DNA from: Zarea fungicola
Taxonomy: Eukaryota > Ascomycota > Sordariomycetes > Hypocreales > Cordycipitaceae
Assembly (NCBI GenBank): GCA_900169235.1
Contig: FWCC01000059.1
Location: 1-30,300, forward strand
Reading direction: 5' to 3'
DNA length: 30,300 bases
Each line of letters starts with the position of its first letter. The first letter of the stretch is position 1. The notes below the pieces were generated by a model, which had not been told where the DNA came from, did no database searches, and saw nothing but the letters and a program-made list of their open reading frames with translations. Positions 22,442 through 30,300 of the stretch are shown here, in pieces. Both the position numbers and the translations under genes were made by a program.

Positions 22442-23070
22442 CTCGGCGACTGATTAAAGCACGCCCTGGCGGACGCTAAATTAGTGTATGCCCATCCTCA
22501 CGAAAATTTCCTCTGCTTGTTAGTCAGCTATTTCGTTAAGCAATTAGTCTAAGTACATTGGCTACACTTAAGTCGCCCTCTTATTAACTGGAAAACTCTT
22601 CCGTGTACCTGTCATAGGTTTATAGGACCTAATAAGTCATTACATTCTAGGCCGTAGTTAGTCTTTTTAGCCTAGTTGTTAGGCCTGGCAGCGTAGACAT
22701 GTGATAATACCTAGTAGGCTCAAGGTCCTCAATATAGCCTTCTAGAGGCGCAGGAATAATCTGCCCCAATTAACTTGCTGGTTAGTGGCCAGCGTTAATA
22801 GTTAGCTTCAACAGCTTCAATAGCTGTAACAACATTAAAAGCATTAATAGCATTGATAGCTTTTAATAGCCTCAACTAACTCAATAGCCTTAATATCTAG
22901 CTGGCTAGCGCTAGGAATAGCCCAGTTACCCATATAGCAGGGTTAGGGTTAAACGTAATATAGCTAACATTAGGAGCAAGTAGCAAACTGATAAGCACAA
23001 TTTATTTTTTGTGAGTGTGGGCGTATACTAATTTAGTGTACGCCAAGGCGCCCATTGATCTGTCGCCGTG
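22442..23070. mobile_element. Degenerate TIR-flanked element (MITE-like)
   Basis: The arms 22442-22493 and 23019-23070 are inverted repeats of each other: about 41 of 52 positions match without gaps, with the core TAAATTAG shared. Weaker similarity continues inwards to about 22530 and 22980 (shared CTCAC, TGCTT, AGT, GCTA words in order). The interior is AT-rich, full of TAG/TTAATAGC words and has no coding capacity. Many mismatches are C/T or G/A changes, as expected if repeat-induced point mutation acted. Class unknown; I could not identify a target-site duplication. Confidence 0.55.
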
Positions 23071-23071
23071 G

Positions 23072-23131
23072 GTGACAAAAGTTCGCCGCTGGTACACATG
23101 TCCACCAAAAAGCGGCGAACAGTTTTGTCAC
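23072..23131. repeat. Inverted repeat able to form a strong hairpin
   Basis: The left arm 23072-23090 (GTGACAAAA then GTTCGCCGCT) pairs with the right arm 23111-23131 (AGCGGCGAAC then AGTTTTGTCAC). All bases pair apart from a 2-nt bulge, around a 20-nt loop. It directly abuts the outer end of the TIR-flanked element. It may be part of that element or of another transposon terminus. Confidence 0.85.
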
Positions 23132-23694
23132 TTGCGTGGCACCATCATTATGGCAATTGAAGCCTATCATCACCTCACGCTATTTTCCGACCAAGCCACT
23201 GGAAAGCGGGTCTTTAGGACGGCAAGAACTCTGTCAAAGCTAAATTTGGTCTAATTTGATGACAACCTTGAGTGGGGGTGGTTGGCGTTCTTATCTCCAG
23301 GAACAAGTTGTGTTCGTGGGAGCGTTCCATTGCCATGATCATTTGTGTGCCTTCAGGGCCATTGTAAACGTTAGGGGTGGTGGTGCTGTTCACTGCCACC
23401 CACAGCAAGTCACGGGTTTCGAAGACTGTAGGTTGCTCGGGTTGTAAGCTGTAGTGCTTCCTGACATACGTGAGCACCCGTGGGCATATTGCCTAAGAGT
23501 TTCAGTAGAAAACAGGAGAGAAGTAGAGCCTATCTAGCACTTAATAGAGGTATCTCTTTTTATTATATGACGAGTGTGGCTCCTAGAGTAGCACGACATT
23601 ATAGTCTTTTTATATGCTAGGTATAGGGCTGTCAGGACCAGTGTGCTAGGCACCACTGGGCCACAGAGACCCAAAAAGATCAAGTAATGTCTAT
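23132..23694. other. Gene-free stretch, probable old repeat debris
   Basis: No gene is called. A minus-strand frame at 23214-23477 has a protein-like stretch (around NVYNGPEGTQMIMAMERS) but starts at GTG and has no recognised family or flanking exons. It may be a fragment of a transposon gene. Confidence 0.35.
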
Positions 23695-24001
23695 TGTTGT
23701 GACTGCTGACTCGGGTCAAGCAGCGTATCCAGCGATTCCTGACTTCTGCTGCAGGCTTATGTCGGTCAACGCCGTGACCGACGGCAGCCTGCCCTGGATA
23801 CGAGGTCATCACGGCAGCTATGGAGGAAAGAGGGATCTTGTTGATGTTTGCTTTGTTTGCTACTGCTGTTCCGTATATAGGGGAGGGCTTTCTCCCACAT
23901 CCGTAGATTGCCTCAATTGACCACCAAGTTACTACAGCATTATCACTAGGAGACGCCCCTCCTAGTACTGTGCCCAGTAACCCTTCGTGATCGTACCAAC
24001 A
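23695..24001 (+). mobile_element. Solo LTR, copy 1 (307 bp)
   Basis: It begins TGTTGTGAC and ends TACCAACA, so the termini are the inverted TGTTG/CAACA typical of LTRs. Flanking 5-mers TCTAT and TCTAG match at four of five positions, a decayed target-site duplication. It shares ordered blocks with the copy at 29143-29412: GGTCAAGCAGC, CATCACGGCAGCTA, GGAGGAAAGAGG, GTATA, GAGA(C/T)GCCCCT, AGTAC, GTACCAACA. The inner GTATATA could be the LTR's TATA box. No adjacent gag-pol frame was found. Confidence 0.7.
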
Positions 24002-24006
24002 TCTAG

Positions 24007-24900
24007 CCAATAGGTGGGACATCCCTAGCATCCAATCCAATATATACCTTCTAGGTCCGTGACAATCTGCAAGGAAAAATTGCGTTGAAGTTCAAAGCCC
24101 TAGAATTGTGGCCCCCATTGCTAGCACTAACGAATGCTGACAACAAATTAAAATATACTTACAGTCTCGGAAATAACGAAATTGTCCCAGAGCAAGGGCC
24201 GTAGGGCTGAATCAGGGCTCACCGAATCACTTGCTAAAACAAAACTGTGGATCAAATTGGGCAGGCAGGAATATGCGAAACCATACCATCCATATACAGT
24301 AAGTAAGCAACTACAGGACCATTAAAAATGCACGTGGATACAATATTAGCAAGGCAAAGGCAGGCGATATCTTACGAGTCAAGTCATAGCACTGACTTAG
24401 TTGAGGCACTAATGCTAGACATTTGGACCATGAATTGCAAGTGGGTACCGGTAAATAGAAAAAAATCTAAGCTTTCTCTCTATTTTGTATTTAACCTAGA
24501 ATTTCTATAAATAGATTACTAGTACTCGTACAACGGTTTTAATATAGCATCGCTTGAAACCGAGCTCGCCTAGTTCTCTGCGGAATTTGCATTGTGCGTC
24601 CCTAGCTGTGACTGATCAGGCAAAGCTTGTTTTTAGCGACCATTTTCATAACCGAATACCGAATTCTCGCCTCGAGGTGTGAGCATAGAGTTCCAAAATG
24701 CCTCAACAGTACCTAACAGAAAGCGGCAATTCGTGAAAGTTATTGTTATTCGGCGTCAGCATTTAGACTCGGATTTCAGAAAATGCATATATTAGCTTGT
24801 GTGCCTTGCACTACTCGACACTTCGTCTAGATCAGGTCCGAAACAATAACAAGACACCTAAATGACGAGGGCTTTTTCTTGTAGCCATCCGCCCGCCAAT
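24007..24900. promoter_or_regulatory. Gene-free stretch and 5' flank of the WSC-subtilisin gene
   Basis: No coding region was recognised. The last 120 bp look like a promoter: a CATATATTA element at about 24786-24794 lies some 105 bp before the chosen ATG. The earlier part is AT-rich without identifiable content. Confidence 0.4.
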
Positions 24901-27900
24901 ATGTCTTCCCTCATAACGCGTCAGGGTTTCACCAACCTTGTCGTCTATGGGCTCCTATGTATTGCCCGTTTGAGTACTGCCGCACCATCCCGTGCTGATC
25001 GGATGCTCAAGAGAGGCATCTCTAGTGACCCTTCCTGTCCGGATGGCTGGCTTTGCCAGCAACAAAACAACTGCGGTGATTCTTGCCAGCCAGGAGAGGA
25101 GTGCATTCAATTTGAGGGCACCAAGGCATGTGCACCAAGCGGTCGGAAATGGTGTGCCCTTAGGCCGGGCACCTTGGAGGCTGTAGAGTGCTCTGGAGAT
25201 GGTGTATGCTGGTATGACCCTGCTATTCAGCGACGGTGATTCGCCACATCACTAACGTTCTGCAGTCATGGAAACTGTTACAGACCTGGTAGCCAATGCT
25301 GTGATAACGGCGGCACGACGTGTACCATTGGCGAGTTGTGCCTCGCCTGTCCTAGCGATCATCCATGTACAACGGGAGCTTCCACTTGCGCGACTGGTGG
25401 CAGCCCGTCAACCACAACGTCCACAGTAACAGGTGCTGGCAGTCCACAGTCGACAATCACTGAGAAGACGACAATCACTGAGAAGACGACAATCACTGAG
25501 AAGACGACAACCACTAAGCAGACGACAATTACTGAGCAGCCGACATCGGCAACTAGCGCACCTCCTTTACCAACCATTGTGCAAAAGGTCGGGAACTTCA
25601 AATACCAAAATTGTTATGACGACGGAGGCAAGTCTCCTATGCTGGTCTTCGATCTAAATGACGGAATTAAGGATATGACCGTGGAAAAGTGCGTCGAAGT
25701 GGCAAGAAGACGAAATCTACGCTATGTCGGCCTGCGGCATTCTTCGGAGTGCTACGGTGGGAACACCCTTCATAACCAAGAGAAGACTTCCGATGACCAA
25801 TGCAATGAGCTTTGTGCTGGCAGCCCGAGCGAGTTCTGCGGTGCAGCTCAGCGCTTGCAATTGTATAACGATCCCACATGGCATGACCCAACCCTGAATC
25901 AATTGACGGATATTACGCTCCAGTACAACTCCTCATTGTTCGACATAAGAGGGCTCAACGGTAGATATGAGAGTCTCGTTGACAGATGGGATAAGCAGCA
26001 AGGAAACAAAAGGCGCTGGCTATTCGGCAGACAGAGCCAGACGATAACTGTGACTGAGCTCCAGGAGGGGCTCAGCCAAGTAGAGAGCCAGTATCCCCAA
26101 GTACGGGCATTGCTTGGTTTGTACTGCGTCTCATACCCATCTTATTTCCGGCTAACATGTTACAGAGAGGGCCGCCGTGGACGGCGAACGACTCTTCGTC
26201 GTTGCCGCCGACAGGGACGTGCTACGGCCGGGCCAGCTGAACCCCTTTGTCGATCCACCAACGCTAAGCAACGCGCAGCAGTCTTTTCAGATACCACTTC
26301 AGCATCTTAGTGAAGTTCAGAGTGCAATTGAAGATGACCTTCGGACGATTGCGAGCGCGGATTCGCAGACACCGCTTTTGAATACCGCCAGATCTCTCAG
26401 AGTTGTGCGGGCTGCTGTGAGATGCCTCCTGCCCAATCTCACCTGATATTGCTGACCATTGTTTTGATAGACTACTGCCATTGGCACAATTACAGCCGGC
26501 GAGACTATATTTGCTATCGCGGCGGCTGGCGTTGGCATTTGTCAGTATACACCCTTACCACTCCTTGCTCCCAATCAAACAGTGCATAGCGGTTGACAAC
26601 TTTTATTCAATTAGTCGCACTTCTTGCTTTAGTGTTTCTTCACCTCCATCCGACGGGTGACAGCAACGACAGCGGGCCTAACCAAGGTACCGACCAAGGT
26701 ACACCAACTTCGACGACCATCCCCGGGGAAGGCCAGACCGCGACATCCACCTCGGCGTCTAGCACTGCAACTCCTTCGGCAACACCCTACTTCATTGTAG
26801 CGGCCGAGGGAGTTTCGGAAGAGACTTTCAAGGACTACACCCAAAAGTTTATCAGAGACCCTGTGAAAGATGTCATTGTAGGCTCGCTAGCAAAGGCGCG
26901 GGTGATGGCACTGAATGAGACTGAGGTAAAGGATATGAAACAGAGCAGTCTGATCTCCACTGTGATAATAAACAAAATCCCCAAGTCAATCAAGTTCCAC
27001 AGCGAGGAAACTGGAATCTTATCGAGCTTGAGAAAGAGAACAGCCCCCGCGAGAGACAGTGTTGACGATAGCAGACTAGTAGTTCCCATCAACCTCGATA
27101 CCCGTACAGCAGTTGACGGAATTGATCTTGGGCATCTAAGGAGTCTTACAGAGAGATGGGACGATATTCCGTTTATTGGTGACTATGTGTTTGAGAGAAA
27201 CCCTGGAAGGGGAACCTACATATATGTCGTTGATGATGGTGTGAATATTGGTCTCGATGAGTTCGGTCCTGACACAGAGGAGGTCATTGTCGGTCCCGAT
27301 AACCAAAGTCACGGGACTGCAGTTGCGAGTATGGCGGTCGGCCGCAAGCTTGGCGTTGCTCCAGATGCTGTACTCGTCAGCGTTATGTATTCAGAATCAG
27401 GTGGTCACGAGCAAATTTTCCAGGCTTTGGACGCAACGTACAACCACATCCGAAGAAATGCCCGAGAAGGAAAGGCGGTTATAACCATGGCCTGGGGCTT
27501 TCCAACCAGCCAGCCAGAAGCCAGCTACCTCGCAACATATATCAATGGTTTTATTCAAAGCGGGGCTGTTCCCGTCTGCGCGGGTGGAAACAATGGCAAG
27601 CATGCTGGAAACGACGGTCTGTTCAGCTCCTCGGTTCCGGCTGGGCTTGGGCCTCACATTTCCGGTTTGATCACTGTTGGCGCTGTCGACGAACTCGGAA
27701 AAAGAGCGGATTTCTCAGCGAAGTGCGATCTCCAGGATGCAACCTCCTCCTGTTTGTCGGCCTATGCCGCGGGTGTCGACCTCGATGTCCGGGCTGACGA
27801 TGGCTCCATTCACACCACAAGTGGGACATCTCTGTCAGCGGGAATCGTTTCGGGCTTGGCCGCGTACATTTTGGCGCTTCCGCAGCCCGAAGTCCAGAGC

Positions 27901-28567
27901 TTGATCCGAGGAAACGGCCTCAACAACATCGCTGTCAATGTTGAGGCTCTGATCAGCGACTGGAGCTGGTCGCGCGATCCGGATGAGGAGGCAATGTTCC
28001 CCAACGTTGTCTGGAACATGGCTCTTGCCCATGCAGGATCGCCGAACAGTAAACGAGAGGACAATTTAGCACAGGGGAAAAGTTCTACAAAGGGCAAACT
28101 GATGCAGGGCAGTACAGTCGTAAGTTATCCTCCTACCAACGCCGCTTTGTAGCATCTGAATACTGATACCCGCCAAGCCTGTTAAGGGATCCGAAAGGGC
28201 GTCCAACTCGGCGAGATCCGCCGCCATCACGAATCACGAAACCAGCCACGTGGTCTGCCATCAGCCCATAGGCCAAGCCGGCGTCTCTGGTTCTATGGTA
28301 GCCGAGTCTTTTACGCAGCAGCTCCTCGACGACCTATGCAGCACTAGCTTTGAGGAAACTCTGGTCGAGATCTCGCTTGATAATTCCATCATGGTTGCAG
28401 TCATGAGCCAACCTCGCAAAGATGCAGTTGACACAGAATCCTGTCGGGCTGGATTCCAGGCAATCATCGACAACTGCATCGTGGGTCGAAACTATTTCGG
28501 CGGCGAGTACACCACTGCCGATGCCACCGGCTCATACAGCATATCCGACTTGACTCTCATGCGTTAA
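24901..28567 (+). CDS. WSC-domain, membrane-segment, S8 subtilisin fusion protein
   Basis: Exons: 24901-25211, 25266-26100, 26168-26416, 26471-26540, 26615-28119, 28178-28567 (1119 aa); every junction keeps frame. An earlier in-frame ATG lies at 24862, but 24901 begins a compact signal peptide (MSSLITRQGFTNLVVYGLLC). Order: Cys-rich region (about 40-145), Thr-rich repeat linker (165-205), WSC domain (about 212-305), a helical region, hydrophobic segment (about 468-500), S/T-rich linker, propeptide-like region, RKR at 628-630, S8 domain, and a C-terminal region with two Cys in CRAGFQAIIDNC. The S8 triad is Asp695 in YVVDDG, His721 in SHGTA and Ser894 in SGTSLSAG, with Asn at GGNN (about 814). 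The subtilisin half has no Met-plus-signal start of its own, which favours one gene. The donor GTACGG at 26101 is unusual. Domain calls are firm; the single-gene model is inferred. Confidence 0.75.
25451..25540 (+). repeat. 18-bp coding tandem repeat (Thr-rich linker)
   Basis: Five units of 18 bp, each coding for a variant of TTITEK. Units at 25451, 25469 and 25487 are identical; those at 25505 and 25523 have diverged. They form the spacer just before the WSC domain and would be O-glycosylated if extracellular. Length variation between strains is expected. Confidence 0.9.
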
Positions 28568-29142
28568 TACAGTGTGTATGGCTGTGGCAATAATCGTAGT
28601 CAAGTTGCATAAGTGTGAGCAGCGTAGGTGGGCATAGTAGAGTAGCTATAATTCAAGTACAACCCACAGAATAAATCCAATGGTATTTAACCTTTTAGGC
28701 TATCATAAAACTATGGGAGTGCACCTTCTGCGACGGCTTAAGACTTGATTATTCATTCATTTATTGATTCAGTTTATTATGCCTGTTAGTGAATTCCAAG
28801 ATTACAAATACCTGTTACGCAGAGCAGCTATTAGTCATGGAATGAATGAGTGTATTGATTGAGGAAAATGCTCTTCTCCAGTGCGGTGAAAGTATACGAC
28901 GCATCATATGGAGGAACTAAGATGGCAGTTGGTGAATTGAGTAATGAAATATTCATCGCCAAAGCCCTTATAAAAGCAGGCAGTGAAAAGGAAGTTTCTG
29001 CTCCTTCGTAGGTGTTTCTGCTTGATTAATGTGAGAAAAGAAGGCGGTGGGAAGAAACAAGATGCTCACCCAGTAGTAGGGGGTGAGCCTTCTAGTGTAA
29101 TGATTTTGTGTTCCATCTGTGGGCTTGCGCTTGGATGACATG
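28568..29142. other. Gene-free stretch
   Basis: This is AT-rich sequence downstream of the WSC-subtilisin gene. The only structure noted is a small perfect hairpin, GCTCACCC (29064-29071) with GGGTGAGC (29081-29088). It is too short and too far from the gene to call a terminator. Confidence 0.4.
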
Positions 29143-29412
29143 TGTTGTGACCACTGAGCCAGGTCAAGCAGCTCTTCCTGTGAGGCAGGCTGCCGTCGGT
29201 CAAGGCCATCACGGCAGCTAGGGAGGAAAGAGGAGTCTTTCCTGTTTGTTGTTTGCTTTTCCCTGCTTCTGCCTTTCTTTGTATAGAAGAGGAATTCCTC
29301 CTCTACATGTAGCTAGATTTTTAGATCAATTACAATCAGTTACAATACGCATACATACTGGGAGATGCCCCTCTCAGTACCGTGCCTCGTAACTGCTTGT
29401 GATGTACCAACA
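29143..29412 (+). mobile_element. Solo LTR, copy 2 (270 bp)
   Basis: It begins TGTTGTGACC and ends TACCAACA, with the same TGTTG/CAACA termini and the same internal block order as the LTR at 23695-24001, in the same orientation. A TTTGTATAG sequence in the middle may be its TATA element. Flanking 5-mers ACATG and ACAGG match at four of five positions. The two copies have different lengths and different flanks, so they look like independent insertions rather than the two ends of one element. Confidence 0.7.
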
Positions 29413-30300
29413 ACAGGATCATGAAACATGGTACCATGACTCAACATGTTTGTAGCCCGCATCGAAGTTTTGGCAATGCAAGATGAGGGAAGGATTAAGA
29501 AAGTAGGAAGATTATCTAGCCATGTAGTCGATGATGCAGGTGGAATGATTGGCGGTGCTATGGAGTCAAGAACGCAAGTCGATGAAGTGGGCGACAAAGA
29601 GCTGATCAAGGCACAGTGGCGAGATTGCTGGGAACAGGGCAGCTCAGCTCCATGGCGCCTTGCGACGAATTGATAGGAAGAAGTGCCTGCACGGGTCAGG
29701 AGGACTGGGAGTTGTTTGATGCTGCATGCACAAAGACTGCGCTCGTTCGAGGGCCGGGACAAGGGGACCCAATGCGTACACATCGCAGACATTCTGGCTG
29801 CGATTCACCGCATCACGAAAGGGGTTATTCAGTAGAAGTCGGATGTTAAAGCTTGTAATACGTATCTTTCAGGGCATCGGAATTGACCTTGCGCTTCCGG
29901 CATGTCGGGCATGCTCTACTTCTCCGCGCAACGTTGGCCATTATTTCTGCCAAGAGTCACTTCCGACATCCGCTCTGTGTCAAGAGATAAACGAGGTCCA
30001 AGAGCAAATTGGTAGCGAGCTGATTGGTTCTTGGTGGCGACCCTAGAGAGCGCCCAGGTAATTGATACGTTGCCATCCTACCTCCCAAGCTGAGTAATGC
30101 AGAAACAGTATCGGCACTCGGGAGTTGCTGAAGCCATTTCAAAGCCCAATCTTGACGTGTATAAATCGACTTGAGTTGGAAGTCTTTACTGTCATTACGG
30201 CCTGTGCACTCTCCAATTCGTCGAAAATTGTAATTTAGAGCATGTGCATGATACACCAGTCGCAAATTACCTTTTTCTTTTTAAAAAAAAAACAAAAAAA
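29413..30300. other. Gene-free stretch to the window end
   Basis: Several overlapping open frames exist on both strands (for example minus 29340-29792), but none has a recognisable domain. The longest runs into the LTR. The last 22 bases are almost pure A, low-complexity sequence at the window edge. No gene is called. Confidence 0.4.

Noticed and set aside
22939..22954. Telomere-like GGGTTAGGGTT
   Set aside because: Only about two TTAGGG units inside AT-rich debris; too short to support an interstitial telomere.
23214..23477. Protein-like minus-strand frame of 87 aa
   Set aside because: No ATG, no family match I can name, and no flanking exons; kept only as a possible transposon fragment.
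23534..24040. 168-aa minus-strand open frame
   Set aside because: It is mostly the reverse strand of the LTR at 23695-24001; no retroelement or other protein motif.
29340..29792. 150-aa minus-strand open frame
   Set aside because: It runs into the LTR, has no recognisable domain, and overlaps equally long frames on the other strand.
1..30300. tRNA, rRNA or CRISPR features
   Set aside because: No cloverleaf-like B-box plus A-box pair, rRNA stretch or spaced direct repeats were seen on reading both strands.

Overview
The window is nuclear DNA from a filamentous ascomycete (Pezizomycotina; Hypocreales is my guess, not shown by the sequence). Nearly every gene is split by short introns of about 50-120 nt with GTAAGT/GTATGT-like donors and CTAAC/CTGAT-like branch sites. 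Signal peptides and S/T-rich linkers are fungal in style, and repeat debris is AT-rich. All exon models below were built by hand from reading frame, splice signals and family conservation; none has transcript support.

Layout. 791-5443 (+): an ABCC-type full ABC transporter in six exons. 5998-12625: three serine carboxypeptidases of family S10, one on the minus strand (5998-7701) and a tandem pair on the plus strand (8249-10121 and 10908-12625) with matching gene structures. 13163-14996 (-): a class I/II PLP enzyme of the ACC-synthase-like group. 15617-16153 (+): a RidA (YjgF/L-PSP) imine deaminase divergent from it. 16587-18089 (-): a metal-dependent amidohydrolase of the imidazolonepropionase/ochratoxinase-like type. 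18767-20611 (+): an intronless secreted M61 peptidase with a PDZ domain. 21601-22103 (-): a small putative secreted protein whose signal peptide and body are in different frames. 22442-24006: repeat debris, including a TIR-flanked degenerate element, a strong hairpin and a solo LTR. 24901-28567 (+): a long modelled gene joining a WSC ectodomain, a membrane segment, an S8 subtilisin domain and a C-terminal Cys-containing tail. 28568-30300: no convincing gene; a second LTR copy lies at 29143-29412.

How the genes may work together. Five of the ten genes encode predicted secretory-pathway peptidases (three S10, one M61, one S8), so the region looks like a protein-degradation locus of a saprotrophic or parasitic fungus. 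In its middle are three small-molecule enzymes. The PLP enzyme and RidA form a biochemically sensible divergent pair: reactive enamine/imine formation and its hydrolysis. The amidohydrolase shares a convergent 3' intergenic region with RidA and a divergent promoter region with the M61 gene. Shared regulation is inference.

Most unusual items: the WSC-membrane-subtilisin architecture with its topology problem; the two related LTRs flanking that gene; the 629-bp inverted-repeat element; the exact 70-bp tandem duplication in the amidohydrolase/M61 promoter; and the frame break in the small secreted gene.
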